Source: an uncultured Megasphaera sp.
GTDB taxonomy: Bacteria > Bacillota > Negativicutes > Veillonellales > Megasphaeraceae
Length of the DNA: 22,223 bases
Assembly (NCBI GenBank): GCA_937895695.1
Contig: CALBLM010000223.1
Coordinates: 1-22,223 of the forward strand
Direction: 5' to 3'
The notes under the pieces were generated by a model. It saw nothing but the letters and a program-made list of their open reading frames with translations, had not been told where the DNA came from and made no database searches. A program made the translations under genes and the position numbers. Positions 14,680-21,648 of this stretch are shown in pieces (positions within the stretch are counted from its first letter, which is position 1; each line of letters starts with the position of its first letter).

Positions 14680-14776
14680 TGAATACATATTGTATTTGCT
14701 ATACAAAAAGAAGATAGCCATAAGAATAGATATTTTTTCGTACTGCTTATATCTTCTAAAGTGTTCGCAGGTGTCG

Positions 14777-14782
14777 TATAAT
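14777..14782 (+). promoter_or_regulatory. -10 box of the chorismate mutase-recD2-comFC operon
   Basis: A perfect TATAAT lies 49 bases before the chorismate mutase ATG. The -35 region at 17-bp spacing (TCTAAA, 14754-14759) is poor. Confidence 0.5.
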
Positions 14783-14830
14783 AAGAACATACGAACTAAC
14801 CTCGTGGAGGATAAGGTAAAGGAGAAACGT

Positions 14831-15097
14831 ATGGAATTAACAGAATGCCGTCATGAAATTGACCGGTTAGATAAAGAATTGACAGCTATTTTAGAAGCAC
14901 GGATGCATGTAGTAGCGCAAGTTGCTGCATATAAAAAAGAACACCATATGGAAGTGTTTGATTTGCGGCGGGAACAACAGGTATTGGAAAAAATTGCGGC
15001 GTTGGCAGAGCATAAAGAGTTGGCACCGTATTTGCAGCGAATTTATCAATGTATTATGGATGAAAGTAAAAATTATGAACGGGAGCATATGAAATAA
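14831..15097 (+). CDS. Chorismate mutase, AroQ type, stand-alone
   Basis: The 88-residue all-helical protein converts chorismate to prephenate on the way to Phe and Tyr. Residues aligning with the E. coli P-protein mutase active site are visible: R7, R24, K35, D44, R47, E48 and S79. The position of E. coli Gln88 seems to be Glu83; yeast chorismate mutase also has Glu there. ATG 14831 is chosen because AAGGAG lies 7 bases upstream; the frame is open back to 14690, but that would place the start before the -10 box. It is the first gene of an operon and ends 4 bases before recD2. No other aromatic gene is nearby. Confidence 0.9.
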   Translation: MELTECRHEIDRLDKELTAILEARMHVVAQVAAYKKEHHMEVFDLRREQQVLEKIAALAEHKELAPYLQRIYQCIMDESKNYEREHMK

Positions 15098-15101
15098 ACG
15101 G

Positions 15102-17267
15102 ATGACAGAGAGAGTGGAATGCATACAGGGAATCGTAGAGCGAGTAGTGTTTGAAGCAACAGATTCAGATTATATTGTATTTCGTATTCGTCGCGAAGAT
15201 GAAGATACACTACTGACCATTACAGGAAATGGTTCTAAACCGTTAGTAGGAGACAGACTGGAAGTACAGGGGCATTGGGTACAGCATAAACGCTATGGAC
15301 GGCAACTGGCCGCATCTTCATGGAAACGATTGTTGCCAGATACGATAGAAGGAATGGAACGCTTTTTAGGTTCCGGTGCTGTAAAAGGGATTGGGCCATC
15401 ATTAGCTCATCGTATGGTAGCTGCCTTTGGTAGTGATACAATGAAAATCATGGAAAAAGAACCGCAGCGATTACTGGAAATTGAAGGAATTGGCAAAAAA
15501 AAATTATCTATGATTACAGAATCCTTTTATGAAGAAAAAAAGGTAAATGATTTGGCGATTGATTTGGAAACACATGGCATTTCCGGTCGGTATGCAGCGC
15601 GGCTTATACAAAAATATGGTGATGATGTATTCTATGTACTGCAGGAAGAACCGTATCGAATGATTCATGAAATAGATGGCATTGGTTTTAAGACAGCAGA
15701 TCAAATTGCGCTGGCCTATGGCATACGCCCTGATGATGAAGAACGATTATCAGCCGGTTTAACGTATGTATTATATGATATGACGCAAAATGGTCATGTA
15801 TGTATTCCTGATACGGAATTAGTGCGGCGAGCAGCGCTCATACTGCGGGCCGATAGTTTGCGTTTGCATGATATATTGCAGGAAAGTATCGCGATGGGAC
15901 AGCTAGATACCTCTGTATATCAAGGACATACGTTTATCTATACGCCGCAATCGTATGAAGAAGAAGTATCGATTGCTGAACGGATCCGAGACATGACGGC
16001 TCTAAAACAGCCTAAGCCTCGCATTCATGTCGAGTTGTTTTTGGATAGATGGCAAGATTCGTGTCATTTTTTACTGGCAGATAAGCAGCGAGAAGCCGTA
16101 GAAAAATCACTGCAGTCCGGCATGCTGGTTATCACCGGTGGGCCCGGTACGGGAAAAACGACTGTTGTACAGGCGATTATTCGGCTGGCAGAACAAGAAG
16201 GGCTGCGGATTGTATTATGTGCGCCAACAGGGCGGGCTGCGAAACGATTGGAAGAAACGACGGAGCGCAAAGCGAAAACGATTCACCGCTTGCTGGTTCC
16301 TGATGGATTTCAAGGGGACATGCAGGTGTTTGAATATAATGAAACGAAACTGTTGCCGGCAGATTTAGTGATTGTCGATGAAGTATCTATGCTGGATATG
16401 GAAATGATGTATCATTTACTGCAGGCATTACATCCACACTGTCGGTGTATATTGGTTGGTGATGCGGATCAGCTGCCGTCTGTCGGAGCCGGTGCGGTAT
16501 TGCATGATATTATTCAGTCCCAAGTCGTGCCGGTTGTGCGGCTGGATACAATTTTTCGCCAACAAGAAGGCGGCCGTATTGTAACGAATGCCCATTTGAT
16601 TAATCATGGTCGCTTACCTGTGGTTAATGCGGATAGGGAATTTCGATTTATAGAAATTCAAAACGAAGAAGAAGGTGCCACTAAAGTATGCCAATTATAT
16701 CAAACCGAGTGTGCCGAAGCAGAAGATAAATTTGCCGTTCAAATAGTAGCGCCGATGTATAAAAACCCGTGTGGTGTAGAACATTTAAATGCCGTAATTC
16801 AGGAACAGACCAATGCATCGTGTCCGGGAAAGGGCGAGTATAAAAATGGCAAAACTCTGTTTCGACGTGGTGATAAGGTAATGCAAAAACAAAATAATTA
16901 CGACAAGGGAGTATTTAATGGCGACATAGGTGAAATCTTTTCCATTCAACAAGATATTATTTATGTGCGCTATCCTGAACAAGATGTAAAATATGAAGGA
17001 CAAGAAATAGATGAAATTACGTTAGCTTATGCCATTACAGTTCATAAAAGTCAGGGTAGTGAATACAATACGGTTATTATGACGATTGTCAACAGCCATG
17101 CGGTCATGCTGCAGCGAAATCTATTTTATACAGCTGTAACCAGGGCTAAGCGAAAAGTTATCTTAGTCGGCACGAAAATGGCCTTGCAGACAGCGATACA
17201 AAATACAAGGACAAGTAGACGATTTACATTGCTTACACCGCGTTTGCGCGAGGAGGAATTATGTTAA
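15102..17267 (+). CDS. recD2: RecD2 family ATP-dependent DNA helicase
   Basis: This is a 5'-3' superfamily 1B helicase found in bacteria without RecBC, linked to DNA repair and replication forks. The 721-residue protein has an N-terminal domain (about 1-85), a helix-hairpin-helix region (VKGIGPS about 94-100, IEGIGKKK about 126-133, IDGIGFKTA about 190-198), Walker A GGPGTGKTT (346-354), Walker B VDEVSMLD (D426, E427), the QLPSVGAG motif (about 454-461), and motif VI region VHKSQGSE with YTAVTRAK near the end. The length is close to the Deinococcus protein (about 715). Its ATG lies 4 bases after the chorismate mutase stop; GGGAG is 16 bases away, so translational coupling is likely. It overlaps comFC by 7 bases. 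Confidence 0.95.
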   Translation: MTERVECIQGIVERVVFEATDSDYIVFRIRREDEDTLLTITGNGSKPLVGDRLEVQGHWVQHKRYGRQLAASSWKRLLPDTIEGMERFLGSGAVKGIGPSLAHRMVAAFGSDTMKIMEKEPQRLLEIEGIGKKKLSMITESFYEEKKVNDLAIDLETHGISGRYAARLIQKYGDDVFYVLQEEPYRMIHEIDGIGFKTADQIALAYGIRPDDEERLSAGLTYVLYDMTQNGHVCIPDTELVRRAALILRADSLRLHDILQESIAMGQLDTSVYQGHTFIYTPQSYEEEVSIAERIRDMTALKQPKPRIHVELFLDRWQDSCHFLLADKQREAVEKSLQSGMLVITGGPGTGKTTVVQAIIRLAEQEGLRIVLCAPTGRAAKRLEETTERKAKTIHRLLVPDGFQGDMQVFEYNETKLLPADLVIVDEVSMLDMEMMYHLLQALHPHCRCILVGDADQLPSVGAGAVLHDIIQSQVVPVVRLDTIFRQQEGGRIVTNAHLINHGRLPVVNADREFRFIEIQNEEEGATKVCQLYQTECAEAEDKFAVQIVAPMYKNPCGVEHLNAVIQEQTNASCPGKGEYKNGKTLFRRGDKVMQKQNNYDKGVFNGDIGEIFSIQQDIIYVRYPEQDVKYEGQEIDEITLAYAITVHKSQGSEYNTVIMTIVNSHAVMLQRNLFYTAVTRAKRKVILVGTKMALQTAIQNTRTSRRFTLLTPRLREEELC

Positions 17268-17914
17268 AACGACTGCAAGAAATGGGGTTACGGCTTTTAT
17301 ATCCGCCCCATTGTCCTGGATGCGGCACTTCGGTTGATACACAAGGACAATGGTGTTCAGCATGTTGGAATCGTATTTGGCACCCTAGAAAATTAAATCG
17401 CAGTCAATCTATACGGCATTTGGATGAATGTTACTGTTTGACCATGTATCAGGGTGTTATACGACATGTTTTGCATGATTTAAAATATCATAAAATAAAA
17501 CGACAGGCTGCGGCGTGTCAATCGTTTCTATGGCAATTTCCTTGGATGCAGCGATTGGCTCAGATTGATATTGTTATGCCTGTACCGTTGGCACCAGAAA
17601 AAGAAAAAGAACGGGGATTCAATCAAACAGAGCTTATTTTTCACGCTTGGGCGGAATACCATTGGCAATGGATAAATGGGTTACAGCGGATACGTTATAC
17701 AAACGCACAATGGCAACTGTCACAAAAGCAGCGAAAGGACAACATAAAAAGAGCCTTTGAAGTAAAAGGCTCTTTTTACGCAGGAAAAAAACATATTTTA
17801 TTGGTAGATGATATTTATACGACGGGGATGACGATGGATAGTTGTGCTAAGGTGCTAAAAGAAAAAGGCGCTGCCAGCGTGACAGGGTTAGTCATCGCTA
17901 GTAGTGCCTTATAA
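17261..17914 (+). CDS. comFC: ComF-family phosphoribosyltransferase-like protein
   Basis: Members of this family take part in DNA uptake and competence, though many carriers are not known to be competent. The 217-residue protein has the N-terminal zinc site CPGCG (C18, C21) with CSAC (C32, C35), the PVPLAPEKEKERGFNQ block (about 107-122), the RKDNIKRAF helix (about 158-166) and the PRPP-binding loop VDDIYTTGMT (182-191). GGAGGAA lies inside the recD2 end just before the ATG, and the two genes overlap by 7 bases. A perfect 13-bp hairpin with a T run lies within the gene at 17746-17777. The stop is only 9 bases from the end of the converging HD-GYP gene. Confidence 0.94.
   Translation: MLKRLQEMGLRLLYPPHCPGCGTSVDTQGQWCSACWNRIWHPRKLNRSQSIRHLDECYCLTMYQGVIRHVLHDLKYHKIKRQAAACQSFLWQFPWMQRLAQIDIVMPVPLAPEKEKERGFNQTELIFHAWAEYHWQWINGLQRIRYTNAQWQLSQKQRKDNIKRAFEVKGSFYAGKKHILLVDDIYTTGMTMDSCAKVLKEKGAASVTGLVIASSAL
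17746..17777. terminator. Terminator-like hairpin inside comFC, probably for the converging operon
   Basis: AAAAAGAGCCTTT (17746-17758) pairs perfectly with AAAGGCTCTTTTT (17765-17777) over 13 bp with a 6-nt loop, with T runs on both strands. On the plus strand it is within comFC codons 162-173 and would be covered by ribosomes. On the minus strand it lies about 150 bases past the HD-GYP stop, in untranslated RNA, where it could end transcription. Confidence 0.65.
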
Positions 17915-17923
17915 TAGCCATCA

Positions 17924-18529
17924 TTAATGGCCCAATGTTTCAATAAATGCTTTGACGACTTCCGGATCAAATAAAAGACCGGAAGCACTGAATAGTTCCC
18001 GAACAGCTTGTTGTTTAGTTTTAGCCCAAAATTCTGTAGATGGATTAATAATCGTGTCATAATAGTCGGCAACAGCAATAATGCGAGCGCCAAAAGGAAT
18101 ATTAGCTCCTCGCAGATGTTTTGGAAATCCCGTGCCGTCCCATCGTTCATGATGATAACGGATATAAGGAACAATGTCCTGACAACAGGGAATATTTTCC
18201 AACATATTGCCACCGGCAGCTGCATGACGACGGTATAATGCTTTTTCCGAACGGTTCAGATACGGCATTTTAGCAAGCAGTGTATTAGATACAAAAAGCA
18301 ATCCAATATCATGAAGTAAGGCGGCATGCTTGATTTGTTCTATTTCACTGTGAGGCAGGCCAAGTTTAACAGCTACACTAACACTATAATTTGCTACCTG
18401 TAGTGAATGCATATAGAGACGCTGATTCTTTAGTTGTAAGAATTTTAGAAGTTCGGCTGTAATGGTATCTAGAGAATTCATTTCCTCCATACCAATACCG
18501 GCAGCCTGCTTCAATGACACCATATACAT
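17924..18529 (-). CDS. Single-domain HD-GYP-type phosphohydrolase
   Basis: The 201-residue protein is essentially one HD-GYP domain, a family whose active members break down cyclic di-GMP or related dinucleotides. Numbered from the chosen start: H41 in LYMHSLQVA, the HD pair in LLHDIG (H73, D74), H102 in RRHAAAGG, HHERWDGTGFP (126-136) and ARIIAVADYYDTI (148-160). The usual HDIGK reads HDIGLL, so the conserved Lys is missing, and the GYP signature is GFP. No sensor or receiver domain is fused. ATG 18529 is chosen since GGGAAGGG lies 11 bases upstream; TTG 18538 is too close to it. It follows the speD-like gene by 30 bases and is likely cotranscribed. Confidence 0.85.
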   Translation of the reverse strand: MYMVSLKQAAGIGMEEMNSLDTITAELLKFLQLKNQRLYMHSLQVANYSVSVAVKLGLPHSEIEQIKHAALLHDIGLLFVSNTLLAKMPYLNRSEKALYRRHAAAGGNMLENIPCCQDIVPYIRYHHERWDGTGFPKHLRGANIPFGARIIAVADYYDTIINPSTEFWAKTKQQAVRELFSASGLLFDPEVVKAFIETLGH

Positions 18530-18559
18530 GACAAACAAAACCCTTCCCGATACATATGA

Positions 18560-19072
18560 TTATTTCTTTACGTTTTTCATTTCGTGATGAGCTCGACGCG
18601 TCTGCTGCGGATGACGCAGTATATGAAACATGTGGGTACTTGTCCGCTTGATGCGGGCCCCGGTGTTTTTCATGCGGCGAACCGTAGTAATCTTAGATTT
18701 GCGTTTAGGACGCATATCACGGATAGAGCCAAAATCACCGCGACGGATACTGGTTGCTTTTACGCGGTCAGACCGTAGATTGACTTTTAAGGCACTCATA
18801 ATCCGGCTGGCCTTTAAATCAATATTAAAGCTGTAAATATCTGCGGCTACATAGGCCAGTAATGGATATGCGTGAATACAGATATGGGAATTGCTGGAAA
18901 CGGCAATACAAGTCAATTCGTCATCGGCATGATAAAATGTGATGCCTTCTAATGGCGCATCAACAAGTTCAAAAGCTCGTTTCACTAAAGGCTGTAATTC
19001 TTCTGGTTGTGTAAATGTTGTTTTGCAGTTGTAAAAGTCGATTAGTAAATGCTTTCCTAGTGTATTGTTCAT
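18560..19072 (-). CDS. speD: Divergent S-adenosylmethionine decarboxylase-like protein (SpeD family)
   Basis: The 170-residue protein has the SpeD fold signature GKHLLIDFYNC (6-16) and SNSHICIH (60-67). The Ser that becomes the pyruvoyl group (S62) and the His (H67) are kept. However, Glu before the cleavage Ser is Asn (N61), and the catalytic Cys (Cys83 of the Thermotoga enzyme) is Phe (F82 in DIYSFN). After about residue 103 follows a strongly basic tail of about 67 residues (SIRRGDFGSIRDMRPKRKSK and more), absent from typical SpeD. AdoMet decarboxylation is therefore doubtful; some SpeD relatives act on arginine or ornithine. ATG 19072 has GGGTGG 5 bases upstream; the GTG at 19081 is too close to that site. 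Confidence 0.82.
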   Translation of the reverse strand: MNNTLGKHLLIDFYNCKTTFTQPEELQPLVKRAFELVDAPLEGITFYHADDELTCIAVSSNSHICIHAYPLLAYVAADIYSFNIDLKASRIMSALKVNLRSDRVKATSIRRGDFGSIRDMRPKRKSKITTVRRMKNTGARIKRTSTHMFHILRHPQQTRRAHHEMKNVKK

Positions 19073-19101
19073 AATTTCCACCCATTATTTTAGTACAGTT
19101 C

Positions 19102-19130
19102 ATTATATACTGTTTTTCTTGTTTTGTAAA
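19102..19130 (-). promoter_or_regulatory. Promoter of the speD-like operon
   Basis: On the minus strand TTTACA (19130-19125), 17 bp, then TATAAT (19107-19102). ACAGT (19095-19099) and ACTGT (19109-19113) flank the -10 box as a possible operator. Confidence 0.72.
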
Positions 19131-19281
19131 CGAGATTTTACAAAAGAAAATAGATACAGAATAGATATATGAATTTTCTATGTATGGAAAGAACGAGTCA
19201 TACTAGTCGTAGATGGTTCCATAATATAAATGTAATATATACATATTTTTTGATAAACGTTTTATAGACACATTTTGAGTG
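19131..19281. other. Intergenic stretch between divergent speD-like and nadA promoters
   Basis: AT-rich, with no coding frame having a ribosome site on either strand, and no clear hairpin. I see nothing else definable in it. The nadA control elements begin at 19282. Confidence 0.6.
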
Positions 19282-19293
19282 TTGTCATGACAA
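19282..19293. promoter_or_regulatory. Candidate operator of nadABC
   Basis: TTGTCATGACAA is a perfect 12-bp palindrome ending 5 bases before the nadA -35 box. TTGTCA recurs as the -35 box itself. Its position fits a repressor or activator of NAD synthesis such as NiaR or a NadR-like protein, but I cannot assign one. Confidence 0.45.
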
Positions 19294-19298
19294 TAGTC

Positions 19299-19327
19299 TT
19301 GTCAAAACAAAACACCTGAGCTATAAT
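19299..19327 (+). promoter_or_regulatory. Promoter of nadABC
   Basis: TTGTCA (19299-19304), 17 bp, then a perfect TATAAT (19322-19327). The leader to nadA is about 75 nt. Confidence 0.82.
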
Positions 19328-19406
19328 ACATATCAACTATGGGATTATAGGATAACATGAAGGAATACTAGTTTGCTGTAAGGCAAGATGGGAGGGAAGT
19401 ATAATA

Positions 19407-20315
19407 ATGGAATACATAGAAGATGAAATTTTGCGCTTAAAGAAAGAAAAGAAAGCTGTTATCTTAGCGCATTATTATGTACCTGATGAAGTACAAGAAA
19501 TTGCGGATTATATTGGCGATTCCTTTGCACTTAGTAAAAAAGCTGTAGAAACGGATGCGAAAATCATTGTATTTGCCGGAGTTCGATTCATGGGAGAAAG
19601 TGCAAAAATGCTGAATCCGGATAAAAAAGTACTGATGCCGGATCGTACGGCAGATTGTCCGATGGCGCATATGGCGTCGGTCAAGACTGTAGAAGAAGTG
19701 CGTCGGCGATATAAAGACGTAGCTGTTGTTTGTTATATTAATTCGACAACAGAATTGAAAGCGGTTTCGGATGTTTGCGTTACATCTTCCAATGCTGTAC
19801 ATATTGTCAAAAAATTGCCGAATCAGACGATTTTTTTTACACCGGATAAAAATTTAGGTCATTACGTATCGACGCAAGTGCCGGAAAAACATTTTATTCT
19901 TAATGATGGATTTTGCCCGCGTCATGATTCTATTCGCACCGAAGCTGTGGCATTAGCGAAAGAACAGCACCCAGAGGCTTTGTTTTTAGCCCATCCGGAA
20001 TGTTCTAAAGACGTATTGGCGATGGCAGATTATATTGGCAGTACGTCTGGCATTATTCAATATGCGACTGCATCGCCGGCGAAAGAGTTTATTATCGGTA
20101 CAGAAAATGGCGTGATGTATGAATTGCAGACCAAAAATCCGGGAAAAGTATTTTATCCGGCCATGGAAGATCAGTATTGCATTAACATGAAGAAAGTAAC
20201 CTTGGAAAAAGTGCGAAACTGTCTCCGTGATGAAACCAATGAAGTGCATGTAGATGCTGAACTCAGTCGTCGAGCTGTACATGTACTGAATCGAATGCTG
20301 GACTTAGCTAAATAA
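19407..20315 (+). CDS. nadA: Quinolinate synthase
   Basis: The cytoplasmic [4Fe-4S] enzyme condenses iminoaspartate with dihydroxyacetone phosphate to quinolinate, the committed step of de novo NAD synthesis. The 302-residue length is that of the short (Thermotoga-like) form. The cluster ligands are C84 (ADCPMAHM), C170 (DGFCPRH) and C258 (QYCINMKK), spaced 86 and 88 residues apart as in the family. LAHYYVPDEVQ (20-30), GVRFMGESAKML (58-69), YINSTTELKA, HPEC (196-199) and TENGVMYEL are also present. GGGAGGGAAG lies about 8 bases before the ATG. It is the first gene of nadABC; nadB starts 16 bases on. Confidence 0.97.
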   Translation: MEYIEDEILRLKKEKKAVILAHYYVPDEVQEIADYIGDSFALSKKAVETDAKIIVFAGVRFMGESAKMLNPDKKVLMPDRTADCPMAHMASVKTVEEVRRRYKDVAVVCYINSTTELKAVSDVCVTSSNAVHIVKKLPNQTIFFTPDKNLGHYVSTQVPEKHFILNDGFCPRHDSIRTEAVALAKEQHPEALFLAHPECSKDVLAMADYIGSTSGIIQYATASPAKEFIIGTENGVMYELQTKNPGKVFYPAMEDQYCINMKKVTLEKVRNCLRDETNEVHVDAELSRRAVHVLNRMLDLAK

Positions 20316-20331
20316 GTGAAAGGATACTGTA

Positions 20332-21648
20332 ATGAATAAGAAAAAAGTAGATATTGTAATTGTAGGCACCGGAGCTAGTGGATTATTTGCGGCACTGCAT
20401 CTGCCTCAGGATAAACAGATTTTGATGATTACCAAAGATGAAGTGGAACATAGCGATTCTTTTTTAGCTCAAGGCGGTATTTGTGTACTCCATGATGCTG
20501 ATGATTATGACAGTTTTATGGAAGATACGTTAAAAGCTGGCCACTATGAAAATCGCAAAGAATCTGTTGATATTATGATTCGTTCTTCGCGTGATGTCAT
20601 TAATGAACTCATTTCCTATGGCGTAGACTTTGCTCGCACACCGGATGGACAGCTTGATTATACACGTGAAGGATGCCATTCGCGCGCCAGAATTTTATTT
20701 CATGAAGATATTACCGGCAAAGAGATTACGAGCAAATTATTGACGGCCGTGAGAAAGCTGCCGAATGTGACGATTCTTGATTTTACGACCATGTTGGATA
20801 TTATTACGGCAGGAAATCGTTGTTTAGGTGTTTTAGCGCAAAATAAAAAAGGCCAGTATGTAGCAATTGAAGCGGACCATACCATTTTAGCAAGCGGTGG
20901 TGTTGGTGGTTTATACGACCATTCTACGAATTTTCCACATTTAACGGGAGATGCCTTGGCGATTGCCATGAATCATGGTATCCAACTGGAACATATTGAT
21001 TATGTTCAAATTCATCCGACATCATTGTACTCTAAACGACCGGGCCGGAGTTTTCTTATTTCAGAATCTGTTCGTGGTGAAGGTGCAAAATTGCGAGGTA
21101 AAGATGGACAGCGTTTTGCTAATGAAGTATTGCCACGTGATATTATGACGGCTGAAATCCGCAAGCAGATGAAAAAAGATGGCACGCCCTATGTATGGCT
21201 GGATATGACGGTTCTTGGAGAAGAAACGATAAAAACACATTTTCCCCATATTTATGAACGATGCTTGGAAGATGGCATTGATGCTACAAAAGACTGGGTT
21301 CCTGTTACACCGGCGCAGCATTATTTTATGGGTGGTATCCATGTTGATACAGATAGTAAAACATCGATGGATCATTTATATGCTGTTGGTGAAACAAGCT
21401 GTAATGGCGTTCATGGGAAAAATCGGCTGGCAAGTAATTCTCTTTTAGAAAGTTTAGTTTTTGGAAAACGGGCAGCACAGCATATTTGTGAAGCATATAC
21501 AAAAGGATGTATGGATAGTGATGATAGTGCTATTTTTGATGCAGCATACGCTAAAGCAGAAGCGAAGATAAAACGACAAGCCTCTACGCTGGCCTTACAG
21601 TATAAACGGGATATATTACAAGAAATGGAAAGGGAGAAGCAAGCATAA
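20332..21648 (+). CDS. nadB: L-aspartate oxidase, short form
   Basis: The FAD enzyme oxidises aspartate to iminoaspartate, which NadA uses. The protein has the FAD motif VGTGASGL (11-18), SFLAQGGI (43-50), the active-site set H228 (QIHPTSLY), R269 (LPRDI) and H330 (PAQHYFMGGI), and SCNGVHGKNRLASNSLLE (356-373). It is 438 residues; the E. coli enzyme has about 540, and the missing part is the C-terminal helical domain. Since nadC begins at the stop codon, this is a natural short form and not a frameshift. AAAGGA precedes the ATG by about 8 bases. It overlaps nadC by one base (TAATG). Confidence 0.96.
   Translation: MNKKKVDIVIVGTGASGLFAALHLPQDKQILMITKDEVEHSDSFLAQGGICVLHDADDYDSFMEDTLKAGHYENRKESVDIMIRSSRDVINELISYGVDFARTPDGQLDYTREGCHSRARILFHEDITGKEITSKLLTAVRKLPNVTILDFTTMLDIITAGNRCLGVLAQNKKGQYVAIEADHTILASGGVGGLYDHSTNFPHLTGDALAIAMNHGIQLEHIDYVQIHPTSLYSKRPGRSFLISESVRGEGAKLRGKDGQRFANEVLPRDIMTAEIRKQMKKDGTPYVWLDMTVLGEETIKTHFPHIYERCLEDGIDATKDWVPVTPAQHYFMGGIHVDTDSKTSMDHLYAVGETSCNGVHGKNRLASNSLLESLVFGKRAAQHICEAYTKGCMDSDDSAIFDAAYAKAEAKIKRQASTLALQYKRDILQEMEREKQA

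Noticed and set aside
14690..14830. Longer chorismate mutase with 47 extra residues
   Set aside because: The extension lies before and across the TATAAT at 14777, and AAGGAG marks ATG 14831.
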